In this document: positions 23,812 through 36,200 of the stretch, in pieces
How positions within the stretch are numbered: the first letter of the stretch is position 1
Layout of the letters: each line of letters starts with the position of its first letter
Origin: Prunella strophiata
Lineage: Eukaryota; Chordata; Aves; Passeriformes; Prunellidae
Direction of reading: 5' to 3'
Assembly (NCBI GenBank): GCA_036583965.1
Contig: JAZBQD010000015.1
Location: 68,232,830 to 68,296,829 of the forward strand
Length of the DNA: 64,000 bases
The notes under the pieces: generated by a model
Databases searched by the model: none
Told to the model about the DNA's origin: nothing
What the model saw: only the letters and a program-made list of their open reading frames with translations
Translations under genes and position numbers: made by a program

Positions 23812-23903
23812 ACTCATACTATTATCACTGGCATATGGTCTCATTTCCACCTTAATTTAGGCTGAGGCATTTCTAATAATTCTTGATAACCTAGATCATG
23901 TCA

Positions 23904-23908
23904 CACAT
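23904..23908 (+). repeat. Target-site duplication, right copy (CACAT)
   Basis: Matches 22977-22981 immediately after the CA end of the second LTR. Confidence 0.65.
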
Positions 23909-26452
23909 GGGTGGCAGCATAGTCCCATAGGAGCTTTTTCTTGGTGGTAAAAACTGTCAAATCAACCCCTCTGGAACACTGTGCAAAGTACAAGCAGCAG
24001 TTTAGTAATTTTCTTCCACAGTCTAAAGTATTTTGAAAATTAAAAGGGGGAAGAAAGAGCATATTATTGGTACTATCTTACTACAATAACTTGTGCAATT
24101 GGTAGAAGCACCACCTTGTCCTACAATGTACTCATACTTTCCTCAGCACCAGGTGCTTTAAATCCATTCTGAAAAGTCTGAACTATTGTTCAATCTGCAG
24201 GTTATTCATCATTATTTACAGAATTCACTAACATTCTCAAAGTGAGAAGAGAGAAACTGAACACTCAGGTCTTTGCATGTCCAGCAATACTAAGAGATAA
24301 AAGAAAAACTTTTGCAAGGCTGGATGTTTTGTTCTCTGCACAATGGAGTATTGTGCTTCTTACATGTGTGTAGAAGGTTTTATTAGCTTAGGCAGAGTTT
24401 AATTCACAGATATTATTTGAAGTCCAGTGTTAGAAAAGAACCACATTTTTTAATGTAACTTCACTTTCTTTACAGGATTGAAAATTAAAAATTAATAAAA
24501 AACAGACACAGAGGAAAGTAAAACAAGCCCAATTAGAATTACATTAACTGCACAGGATTAAGATAAAATTTTCCTATATTTCCCCCTTATTTCCTCATCA
24601 TTATTGACAATCGAAGTACTGCACATTCACAGAACAGGTTCCTAACTTTAAGATTCCTTCACTTTAAACCATAGGGTTGTCTTAGCACTGACAGATGCCC
24701 AGTGGGAAAATTAAATGATTATCATGAACCTCTTGATTCTGTCAATCAAAAGAAGCATGAAGAGCTGTTACACAGCATTTGGACAGGGACCAAGAGATGG
24801 TCATGTAGCTACAAGAAAAATAATCAGAAAATGTGAAACCATCTATCCCACTGCTGCAGAAAAGAAGCTTGTACTGCAATCCTTCTCCCCTCACTGGAGC
24901 CAAAGCGCTGGTGAAAACCTTAACAAGACATTCCAAGTAGCTAATCAAAGCAGAAGGAACAAGATGAACAAAGATGTTTTTAAATTTAAAGAAGAACCTG
25001 TTCTTTAGTCACACTCTTATATTGGGCCTGGCTGGGATGGAATTAAGCTTCTTCGTAGTTGCTCGTAGAATGCCATATTTCAGATTTATGACTAGGATGG
25101 TGTCAGTGACACATCAATTTTTTTGGCTAGTGCTGAACAGTGCTTTCACAGTGTCACAGCTTTTTCTCACTCTGCTACCCTTCCCATGACCAGCCAGTGG
25201 ACACCTGAATTCAAATGGCCAAAGGAATATTCCACACCATGTAACACAGATAAGCAATAAAAACTTTTGTGTTCCAGAAAAAGCGTTACTCGTAGACTCA
25301 GCTGGGCATCAGTCTGCTTACGGGAGCTGATGAATGATGTCCCTGCATCACTTCTTTTTTCCCCTCTGAAAACTGACCACAATATATCAAATGAAGATAA
25401 AAATAATTATAGCATTGTCTAAGTCTAAAGCAAGACTGAAGAGACTAGTGAAACCCCTCAATAAGCACACAAATGAAGTCCCTATTTCTTTGTAAAATGG
25501 ATGGAGGAAAATTATTTTTTCTGTATAATGGCTTACTTTTATTCTGAATAAATTAATAACTACAATGAGAACGGGGATATCTTTTTTGGCATGTCAAAAC
25601 TGTGCTGACTGAATAAACATTGTTTACAGAAAAAGTAACTGCTGTCTTAAGTCTGATTAAATACACAAATTAGATAAATTCTCTGAAGATATGTGGACAG
25701 CTGCATCATTTTTGCATTTCATAATGCTAATTAACCAATATGATAAATAAGGTCATATCTATGCTACTATTTGTAAAACAAAGCTTGTTACAACTTCTTG
25801 CAGTGTATGACACTTATAATAATAAATGGCTAATGATAACAGTTTTCAGAGACACATAAATATAAATACCTTTATTATTTTATGCTGGATAGAGATATCT
25901 ATAAATACATCTTGATTAATAGTTATAAAAAGAAAGCATTGTTAAAGTATGTAGAAGGATATTTGAACTAGATTAACTTGTGCTTGTTTCATAGCAAATA
26001 ATTACTTTGGTTGCAGTGGCAGGACTTGCAGAAAATATAGTCAGTAGCGTGTTGTTACCCAGGTAAGCTTTACTCAATAGTTTCCTTTTCAAGGCCTCAT
26101 TTTCAGTCACCTATGGCTCAGCCAAATGCAGCCACTTTGACATTTCAGTCAAATTCCCAATTATGTGATTTGTAAACTGAATTGCACAAAGGAAAAATAG
26201 TCCAAGTGTTGTCAACAGGGATGTACCATAACAAGGTACATTGTAGAAATCTCCATGTTTCCTCATCTTGTGGAAAACATTTCTCCAGTTTGGGCAGGTC
26301 GTACATCTCAGACTTCAAACTTCAAAGACTTTAGCAAGTATTTACAGCTGTACTATTCAAAAACTTCTCTGTGTTTTACTTCATGTCTTTGAGAGCATCC
26401 CATGTCCACTGTGTTCAAACCATATTTGCAGTGATATCGAACAAAGAGCTTT
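23909..26452. other. Unannotated spacer
   Basis: No gene is recognised. The open frame of 97 codons at 24715-25008 has no resemblance to a known family. Around 25700-25765 is a TAAT/ATTA-rich block that looks like clustered homeodomain sites. Confidence 0.5.
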
Positions 26453-26730
26453 AGAATCACAGAATCATAAAGCCATTTAGGTTGAAAAATATACCTAAGA
26501 CCCTCGATTCCAAACATCAACCCAGCAATATATACATGGCTTTTAAATACCTTCAGGGATGGTGGCCCAACCATTTCCCTGAGTAGTCTGTTCCAATATT
26601 TGACTATTCCTTAACTGAAGAAATTCTTCCGAATATCCAAACTAAACTTCCCCTGGCACAACTTGAGGTTGTTTTCTCTTGTTCTAGCACTTGTTACTTT
26701 GGAGTAGAGACCAACACACTTGCAACAAAT
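26453..26730 (-). mobile_element. CR1 LINE 3' end (3' UTR), minus strand
   Basis: Begins with two copies of the reversed terminal unit (AGAATCACAGAATCAT), then 'ttcagggatggtggcccaac' (26552-26571), 'gagtagtctgttccaat' (26581-26597) and 'cacaacttgaggttgttttc' (26658-26677). Similarity ends at about 26730, within the 3' UTR, so the copy is strongly 5'-truncated. Confidence 0.93.
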
Positions 26731-29700
26731 GAAAGAATTGATCTCGCTACTTTCTTATCACTCTTTGCTCTTAACAGCTTTTCTCCATCCTACATCCCAA
26801 GTACAAAAGAGGAAAGTAAAGATATATCCTGCACTGAACAATCAATGCTCCCTGCTGCAGGAGCTCAGGGAGTGTGAAAGCGGCAACTTGGTGATATAGT
26901 TCAAAGGCAGAGGGAAAACAGAAATTCAGGCACATAGGGATCCATATTAAAATGGGATCAGGGGAAGGCTGGACAAATGAAAAGAGGAAAGAACAGAAAG
27001 AAAGGAAATCAAGTAATTATTTCTTAATGGCTAACAGGATCATTTAGTTTATGGCCAATTCTCATTCCAGCTGTTGAAGAGCTCTAGAAAGAAACTATTG
27101 ACAATGCTCCCCCTACACAAATCTGTGCACATGACCTCTCTGCAGGTGTGAGCACAGCTTTGCCCAGCTCCAGAGCAGGAGGAAACATCATTGCTGCTGT
27201 GCTACCACTGCTGATCGTGTCCCCTACCTGTGTGCCTGGCTGCATCAGTCAGACATCTTTAGAGCAGACCAGGCTGACAGAGATCTAGTGACCCACTATG
27301 GATAATCTAATGGCTGATAAACCTAAAACTAATCCTCAGAAACCATCCAAAAGTTTACATCTACCTTATAGTCATGGCTGCACAGTACTAACAGAAAATG
27401 AGTTGGAAGCAGGAGAAGGAGTACGGGAAGGGATTACTAAAACTTAATTGGTGGGTTGGTACCACTGCAATATAAAAGACTCTAGTTTTCCCTTCCTTTA
27501 AAAGCATGGTTGCCTTAATAGTTCTATTGCTTTTCCTCCCATTTTTCTCCTAACCCACTCAGGTGGGAACAGTAATATACCAAAAAGATTAAAAAAAATG
27601 AAAAACAACACATTTTTCATAAGTTGAAGCATTAAGTGTTAGATCATCCTGGCATCCTCCCATTTTTTCTGTAGTAGAAAGGTTGGGATGAAAAAGGATG
27701 GATTCCTTGGGCTATATAGAACATGTTAGTCTACTGAAGACTCAAATTTCTGGAGATATATGAAGAGTGATGGCTCTTACTTTAATAAGGTTCTATATTT
27801 TTAGAAAGTATTAATGACATGTTTTGATCAGTTAAACTCTCCTCCCTCAGCCAGAAAATATTTCAGTTCATCATAAAATTTGATGCCAAAACATGTCTTT
27901 ATGGAAAAATATTTCTCAACATCTCTCTGCAATGTATACAACCTTCCTCCCTCTGTAATACTTATATCCATACAGGTTTAAAAAGAAATGAAATTTTGGA
28001 TAATGAAAAAACATAAGAAGTAGCTGTCTACATTTTAGCAGTTATATCAAGACTCTAAAAAGTGGTATTTACACTTGTATTGTTCCATGAAGTAATCAGT
28101 CATCTTGAGGGCCCACCTTTTTTTCCTTTTCTTTCCAAAATCCACTCAAATAGAACACAGTCCTCCCAATTTTTTCTAAGTCCATTAAGAAAAGTATCTG
28201 TTGAGACTGGGGAAGGGTAAAATTCAGGATAATAAATCACATTGGTCAGTAACCAAGCCCTGAAAAGATCAGCGCATTAAGAAAAAATCAAACTATCAGC
28301 CCTTTTTTTGGCCTACATTTCTGTGGATATTTCTTTGCAACTTGTCATGCTGGACTGGGGAACAGTGATAGTCTGCCTGTATAGTTTTCCACTGCTTGAA
28401 TCACTCATCACTTTCTACTGTGGAAAAGTTTGCTTCCTGTGATGCCTGGAATCAGTTTCCCATTTACACACATAGATGTACATACAGTCCCTTATCCCAA
28501 ATACCATTAATCAGTTTCGGTATAGGAATTTAGGGACCAAAAATGTACTTCTTAAATCATCACCTCTTAATGCCCTATTGGATCATTTTGGGATTAATGC
28601 ACCTAAAATCAGCTTAAGGTCATTTAAAATTCTTCACTTTATCATTATAAGGCTGAAAATAACAACAAAAAATCAACAACAACTGCCAACAACCACCACA
28701 AAACACAACTCTCTGGAAACCCAAGGGAAAAAGAAGGAAACCCCTCACCCTCCCAAAACTGACTACACAAAAAACCCATCCAACTAACTCCTTCCCCCTC
28801 CAACCTAGTTGCAAATACTACTGCAAAACTTTGTCTTGCTAATAAACAGACAAACTGGTGACTAAGAAAGCAAACAGATGGGCCAACATTCAGTCTTTCC
28901 TTTTAGAAATAAAACCAGTGCTGCAACTCCTATAAGCACCACAATTCCACAGTGTTCACTTTCTTTCTGGGCATTTGATGTGTTGAAACTTGGTTTCAGC
29001 CATCACTTATAATTTTCTGCATTTAAAAGTGCTTTCCTGCATCTTTCAGAAGACACCAGGGAAGAAGACCCTTCTCCAAGAGCCCACAGCCCAATGCCAC
29101 ACCACCAAGAACTGGATACACAAGGTGGGGATGGGGCTGTGACTGCCAAAACACTCAGACAGCTCAGACATTTTAAACTTGCATGGGGAATTGGTAATTT
29201 TGTTCTCCCAGTCACAGGACCAGCACCAGAGTTTGCTGTTGTTTTGTGGGATCTCCTTCATCTCAGACCTCTTCTACTTCATCTTTTATTCATGCAATAG
29301 TTCTGACACCTGAGAGCCCCCATGCTACCCCAAGGAATCATTTTAGGTTAATGAGATCCAGATTGAACATTCAATAAGGTATTTGCAAATAAATACAGTG
29401 ATCCAATTGCCAGTTTCCACTGACTCTGCTTGCACTTTAAAGTAACAGCTGTCTGCAGGCCCACTGGGAGTGTCAAACTTGCAAACAGAGAAGTTATGAA
29501 GGCATGAGAGAAGGAAGACCTGAGCAATATTGCACTCACCAAAATTACATTTCTAGGAAAACATGAGGGGGAAAAATAAATCTCAAAAATAATGTTTCAT
29601 TTTGACATTTTATTTCAGAATTGGTCTCATTAGTCTTCAGCAGCTCTCAAACATTTCCCATTTCAGAGAGAAAAATTATTTTTTTATTACTTTTAAAAAA

Positions 29701-32652
29701 TTTTCCTTATTCAATAATGCTGAGGTAGCATATTCAGGTAACTATCCCCCTACACACACCATTTATTTGTTTATTTATTTATCTTTCTTCTGTTAGCAGT
29801 AGTTGCAAGGTCGGCCTTTCCTTATCCTTTGCAAATAGCCTTTCTGCTACAAGATCCTCTAATTCCACAGCAATGTCCACTACCTGAGGTTACTTGAGAT
29901 ATTAGGTTGATTCCCAATGACTCTGGAAACCCTCCCAATAAAATAGACCTCACCAATTATTTACTTTTAATATATTATTTTCTCATGTCTTATAGTTACC
30001 ATGGTTGTACAGTAAGCTTACAGTTCACCAGATTTATAACATAAAGTACAGATCTACAGCTCCATTCTTTTGGCTTGTCCTTTTCCAAATAATTTCATTA
30101 GCTACACACTCAAAACAAAAACCAGTCCCCAATACTTTTTGGTTTCTCTCCATGATATCAAGGATACCTTCAGTACCACCACCCAAGGTAAGATTCTCAC
30201 CAGTTTTCCCTATTTTTAGGTGGAAAGGGATGAAAAAATATTCAATATTAAATTTTAAATTGAAGGACTGAAATTTATTTAAAGTTTCAAAACATCTCCA
30301 AAGCTGGAAACTTAAAGCACATGAGAGGAACTTTAAGAAAAACATCTTCCCAATACACTCATCCTTGATTGTGCAGCACCCTGAAAATGAGTTACCTGTA
30401 GGTAGAGGTGCAGTCCCTGTCTCAGAAAAAAATGAAACACAAGATACTGATGAATACTGAAACATTACAATGGGAGATATTTTGTTCCACTCTTAGTTGT
30501 CTACTGGACCTTATATTTTAATCCCAGTTTTATGTTATGACACCTAAGAGCATATACAGGTACAGATTTGAACCATAATTCAGGGCTCCAAAATAACTAA
30601 AGCACACAACTACCAACAAGGAACTCAGAAGAAATTACAACCTGTATGCAGACTAATGCAATAGTAACATACATCACACCAGGTCAATTTAACCACAGAA
30701 AATCACCCATTTTTTTGTCCTCCTATATCAGTCAAAATGCAGAAGAAGATAGAAACAGGAGTGGCAGCATGCTAGACTTGTCAAAGTGTCTAACAAGGGA
30801 AAGAACTGATTGCACACCGTGATTAGAAACCTACTAAGAGCAAGGGGTGAGGACAGGAGAAGAAAAAACAGAAGAATTTTGGTTCTAACAATATCCAAAA
30901 ATTATTGCAAGGACCTTGATGGACACCAAAGAATCAGCTTTTCCAGGTTATGACTTACTTTCATCTGACTTTGCTTGTTTTTAACTCAATGCTAAACATA
31001 TTAAATGTGTCCTGCTGGCTTTGACAAGTATGTTGCAGTGGGAGACTCAGGAAGGTATATTCAACATTATTCAATTCCTTACATCTTTTTGCAGTGAGCA
31101 GGGTGGATTTCTCCATCACTGGAGGGATTGCTTTGCTCTTTTCCTGCTGGCAGTGGCTGGGGAGCAGCTGAGGGGCACTTCCCAAAGGGGACCCGGGCTG
31201 GGGAGTGCTCCTACAGACAGCAACCAGGGCTAACAATCCTTATTCTGCTCTCATCCTTGTAATTTGAATGTTGGTCCAGCCACTTTATTAACAGAAAAAA
31301 AAAGAAAAAAGCTTTCCCCAATGTCCTCTGCAGATGTAAGCTGGAAACAGGCATTTTCTGTAAGCACAGACATAAAAATAACAAAATGTCTTCTTTCAGC
31401 AGGAGCATGAGCAAAACTGCAGTTATTTGGTCATTGTAAAATTATCTTTATTAGCTTTTCCAAATACAATTAGCATTTCCTTTAGTTATGAATGATCATA
31501 AATACACCTAGATGTGTCTACAAGTAAGTGTACACAAGACATAATAGCTTGAAATATAATTGAATATCAGAGCAGCATGTCTTTTTCTGAAGAAATATAG
31601 CCTCTGGATTTCATAAATATGAAATTTAAAAGAAAACATTTTCCAGCAAAATATTCTTGTTCTAATCAAAAATTATTTATTTTACTGCACAAAATATACT
31701 GTTGTTTTCCTCAGTGGTTTTTTGAGTAGTAGAAAGAGTATTTTAAATGAATCAGATTTTTAGGTTTTAGGGGTTAGGATTTTGTGTTGTCGGTTTTTTT
31801 ACTTTGGGGTGGATTTTTTTAGAGGCAAATCCAGATTTCTCTGAACATGATGTAGTCATGATGTTGGTGTTAGAAAGATCAATTACAAGCTGTCAGATCC
31901 AAAACTGTGCCTGATTAGATTGGACAGATATTTTAATTTTGCTTTCATCTATTTCTATAAGCAGCATACAAACAATTTTTTTTTTTTTTATTAGGACAAG
32001 GACATATAAGACTTTATCATGAACAAGATGTTTAACTCTCATATTTTTGGGTTTGATTTTAATAGAGCCAAGGGGTGCACATTACATTGTTTAAGTGCTA
32101 CACTACTGACTATATGGGGGAAAAACATGGAGAATTAGATGGAGCTTTATCTAAAAAAAATCAAGTTTAGGTTAAGCATGAAAAGTCATAAAACTCAGAA
32201 TTTACTTCTTCCCTTTAAGACCCATTTCCTTGAAGCAGCTGCTCATTCTCCCCCATCATGGTTTCACAGCTTCTTCCAAAAGTATTCTGCATCTTCTTAT
32301 CAGTGGTGCCTGAACTGGGACCACTACCAGCCCCAACAGATCACCTCAGGATGCAAAAACATCATCTCCTTGCCCTGACCTGAAGGATAAAATAAACATT
32401 TATACCAGAGTTTTAACCCAAAGGAAATCAAATAATTTTTAGTCTGGACACAGGACATTTGATTTCTATCTAGGAGTGGTCCCCAGTTCCTCAGACTAAC
32501 ACATATATGGAATGAATTTTTAATATCTACTTCATATGAAAAGGAAGTTTCCAAGAAGGATATGTTTAAATCTGGGCTACTCAGAAAAAAATCCATTCAA
32601 AATATTTAGGTCATGTTTAAGGCATAAATAACAAGAGACGAGTTCTTAATTG

Positions 32653-32658
<6 letters not shown>
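26731..32658. other. Unannotated spacer
   Basis: This stretch holds no gene that I can support. Visible are a G+C-richer patch at 27120-27260, an A/C-rich stretch at about 28660-28790, a short (TTTA)n run at 29761-29783 and a possible ancient LINE trace at 30290-30440. The 143-codon minus-strand open frame at 30034-30465 has no family resemblance. Confidence 0.5.
30290..30440 (+). mobile_element. Possible very old CR1/L3-like 3' fragment
   Basis: The order 'aactttaagaaaaacatctt', then 'gaaaatgagttacctgtagg', then 'gtgcagtccctgtctc' loosely follows the CR1/L3 3' UTR (aggaaaaacttc, ggaa-gggttgcc, ggagg-ggtggagtccc-gtctc). Divergence is too high for certainty. Confidence 0.25.

Positions 32659-32703
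<45 letters not shown>
32659..32703 (+). repeat. Poly(T) tract, 45 T
   Basis: The longest homopolymer in the window. Nothing on its right, where a minus-strand retrosequence would lie, is recognisable, so it is treated as a microsatellite. Confidence 0.95.
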
Positions 32704-35700
32704 CTTTTTATTCCATTTAAAACTTCTCCGCTCCCATATTCAATTTACATTTCAAAATTCACTTCTTTCTTTGGTCAGTCTGGCTCAGGAGTGCCTGGCA
32801 CCTCAGTAAAAGTAAATACTAGAGGAAAAGACAAAGCAACAAGCCATGATCTTATGCTTGATATTTAATTATAGTGAAGCCCACTAGGCAGGAAGTTGTT
32901 ACAGAAACCTGGGCCGCTGCTACGGAAAAAAAGGAAGAAAACTGTATCAAAACATGTACATGAAAGAAAAATCTATCAACAGACCAGACTGTGAAACTAC
33001 TACTTACTCTAACAGCAGGTGGTTTAAAATAACAGGTTTTAAGGCTGTCATTTGGAAATAAAGAAAAGACTACTATCATTGTTTAGCATCAAAGAGTTTT
33101 ATAGGATTGACATGCCTTCAGCAAGTGAAGCATGCTTGCTTCAAAATATATCAAATATAATGCAAAGCAGTCTACAATTTGGGGGAGGTAGGGAGTAGGC
33201 AGGGGTTCAGAAACAAAAAAGCACATGACTCCACATTAGGCAGCTCACTATGTTATTCTAGAAACACAAAAGCAGGTGTCAAGAACTGTATTTCTTAAAG
33301 GAATCAAAATTTCACTGCAGAACCTAGGTTTCTTCTAGAAACCTAAAATTAAAATGAGCTCTACCAAAGAGTTAGATCATCTTTTGAGGTAAAAATCCAG
33401 ACCACAAATTACAGAAAAAGATTTTTCATTTGGGCTGTCCATACTATGAGATATTAAAAAGCATTACTGAAATGGAAAGAGCCAGAAGATGCCTGGAATT
33501 GATGATGGATGATTAATTGTTACCCCATTTTCCTCTGTGTACACTAAATGCTTTCTATCAGGGAAAAACGCTAACAAACTGAAATGCAATCCTTACTACA
33601 TTTTCAGCCACCAGTAGGAACTTTGTGTGGGTCTGTGTTGACACTTTAAAACCAAAGTACAAATTCATTTACTAGTTGTTGTAAGTAAGGGATTGTAACT
33701 TTCAAAAAGAACCTGTGAAAAATAAACGTTAGACTATGAGTGCACAATGCTTTATAAATATATATTGTGCTGTTCATTTCCATACTGACAGTGAAAGTGA
33801 AATACAGAAGATATGCTTTTAGCAATAAATTACTCCTTTAATTGTATGATATTTCGAGGTTATGGCATTTACAAGACTTTCCATGACAGTTGCATTCAAG
33901 TTTGAAATGATAGACCTGGAAAACTGTTAAACATTGGCAGGCAACCATGACTACACAACACAATTAATGACAAAACTCAGTAATTAATTCAGATTTTGTC
34001 TCTGCTGAATTCCAAATTCTCTGAAGTGAGATACTGCTTTTCTCAACAAAAACAACAACCACCAGGGAAAAAGTATTAAGGTCCTAAATTGTGATCACTT
34101 CCTACAGTAAGGATTAGGGTTATGTGGATTCCTGCTTGCATCCTGTTTGTGTTTTGGCTAATAGGTTGTTTTTGGTTTTTTTTTGGGTTTTTTTTTTTTT
34201 TTTAATTTTGATTCCAGGTTATGAGGTTCCCCTCTCTAATTGGATGGTTTCTAAGTAGCACCATCAAGAATATTTGAAATCCTACCTGAGCATTTCTCTA
34301 ACTATTAAAATTACCATGAAAGTACCTTGACGAAAGAAAAATTAATCAGAATTCCAGTTTAACCTCCATTACCAAGGAGGGGGGAGAAAAGTAAATTGGC
34401 TGCAAATTGAGAAGTTATTAGTTGCCTATTAGCAGAGGACACATTTTCTGTTCTTCTGGGACTTAAAGAAGGGAATCAGTATTAACTTTTTTTAATCTGA
34501 AAATATGATTTTTCCTCAAAATGTAAGGGTCTATATACACTTCTGATATGTACATATCCCATTACTTTCCTACTACATCTAAAGACCCAGACTAACAGAG
34601 GTGTTAGACATTAACAGTACAAAACAGAAATATCTGCTCTTCATGGCAGGGTAGAAATTAAATTAAATCTCCCACTGTGGTGCCCTTCTGCAACAAACCC
34701 TTCCTCTCCTGCAGGAAAGCCAGCCTTGGTAGCAAGCAGGACTGCACATTTAGTGGCAGGGTTGTACTGTTGGTGGCAGGTAATGCTCTTCTGGTTGTCA
34801 GGCATTCAGTGTTTGCAGCTCTACCAGGTACTGCCCCATGAATTTGTTGGTGAGAAAAGGAGGAAGCAAAAACTCAAATACAACCTCAGGATATGTTTGC
34901 AATTTTAACCAAAGATTGTAAAAAAACTACTACTGACTTAGTATTGAACTTCTATTTTGAACCCAAAGTCACTTTATGTAACCTCTATATCAATTTGAGG
35001 CACATTTCAGCTGAGTATAAACTACTGCAGGACAAGAAGCCCCTGAGAAGGGCAAAGGTTAGCATTCTTCTGTCTGCTTTAATTAAAAAGATAACTTGTA
35101 ATGAGATGACTAAGTAAATACCGAAGGCAACAGGATGAAATCCCTGTAGTAGAAGGACATCTTGGAGAATTCTTTTAAATGTTTTCAAAGTTGCTTGGAT
35201 TTATTATTCCAATATTCTTTTCCAAGAATTCTCCAAGTTATTCACAATAAAAATTAGTGAACATGATGGGATATGATAAGCATCCAGATGAATGAAAAAG
35301 AATATTTCCTCCCTTTAAAAAAATGGTTTAGGAACAATGAATATAGTGTAGAACAGCCATATGAACTTAAATTCCTAAAAAATACAGAAGCAAATATTTA
35401 AAGAAGATAAAACCTTTGGAGAAGAAACAAAAATCAGGAGAAAGTAATATTTTTATGACAGATAAGTCTATTTTACTACTATGAAACAAGTAACATATCT
35501 TTACGACAAGTAACATATCATACGAACAAACAACTGAAGTCTCATCTCTACCTTAGCTAGCTCTTGATGTGGTTGTGTCTGAGACTTAACCAAAAGTCAG
35601 TCATGTCCTTCATGAGGCCATATGCCATTATTATATGCATAACAGATTGGAAATATACACTATCTTCCTTTGGCACACTTAAATGTAATGACTCATGACA

Positions 35701-35985
35701 GATGTATCTGAAAAGGTCTGTTGTGCATCCAACCTCAGTTGTTTTCACAAGACAAAAATAGAAAAGGACCTGAAGTGTCTTCAGAAAAGCAAAAAACCCA
35801 CAAACTACTATATCTCTTTTAAATGGTAAATGTGAGGTACTTTTAGTCTTGTAACAATAATTCAGCACAATTGGCTGGGTGAAAGCCCTTAAGGGTCATA
35901 AGTTACAATGGATCCCAAGATAAACCTAAGTATCATGACTGAAAAGTCAATCAGCCTGACAATTTACAAAAGGTGAAATACAACC
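32704..35985. other. Unannotated spacer
   Basis: No gene or known repeat. Contains a T/G-rich run at about 34165-34204 and a 14-bp direct repeat (see 35486-35519). Confidence 0.55.
35486..35519 (+). repeat. Tandem pair of ACAAGTAACATATC
   Basis: Two identical 14-bp copies at 35486-35499 and 35506-35519, period 20 bp, consistent with a small local duplication. Confidence 0.8.
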
Positions 35986-35989
35986 TAGA

Positions 35990-36200
35990 GGACACCTAAG
36001 TTAGTCTTTCATTTTTATCAGCTATTAACAAAGCTATCAGAACAGTAACATCCAGTTTGAGGTGTCACATCTCAAATCAAAGAAGTAGTTGGAGAGACCT
36101 AACACACTGGAGCAAGAATGTTGAAAGGATTTCAAGGACACAATCTGTGAGAAAAGAGAATATACATCTCAGCCTGAAAAAAAAAGGAAGTCTTCAATAC
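35990..36200 (+). mobile_element. Probable ancient, degraded CR1/L3-like fragment
   Basis: In the + direction the series 'catccagtttgaggtgtcac', 'ctggagcaagaatgttgaaa', 'gtgagaaaagaga' and 'tctcagcctgaaaaaa' follows the order of the CR1/L3 ORF2 end (gtccagttttggg-caccac, ctggag-aagtccagag, atgaggag-gact, ttagcctggagaag). Many indels and substitutions make it an old copy, and edges are approximate. Confidence 0.4.

Larger units (their letters stand above)
22982..23903 (+). mobile_element. Second solo LTR (5-bp TSD, ERVL-like)
   Basis: This 922-bp G+C-richer segment starts TGTCAGGGAC and ends GATCATGTCA (TG...CA). The flanks carry the 5-bp direct repeat CACAT. A CATATATTAA TATA box lies at 23606-23615, a pyrimidine-rich stretch at 23715-23800 and an AATAAA signal at 23806-23811, leaving about 92 bp of U5: LTR architecture in + orientation. 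No retroviral coding region adjoins it, so it is a solo LTR. A 5-bp duplication favours the ERVL class, different from the LTR 485 bp to its left. The 179-codon open frame at 23321-23860 lies wholly inside it and is not a gene. The ends rest on the short duplication and could be off by a few bases. Confidence 0.7.

Noticed and set aside
23321..23860. 179-codon open frame on the + strand, the longest in the window
   Set aside because: It lies wholly inside the second solo LTR, runs across the TATA and AATAAA signals, and ends in a pyrimidine tract. No protein family is recognisable.
21888..23903. A single provirus with two LTRs
   Set aside because: The two LTRs differ in sequence, length and duplication size, and CR1 sequence lies between them instead of gag, pol or env.
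30034..30465. 143-codon minus-strand open frame
   Set aside because: No recognisable domain, no splice-site support, and overlaps a possible old LINE trace on the other strand.
32659..33080. Minus-strand retrocopy with the 45-T run as its tail
   Set aside because: The sequence to the right has no recognisable gene content or flanking duplication.
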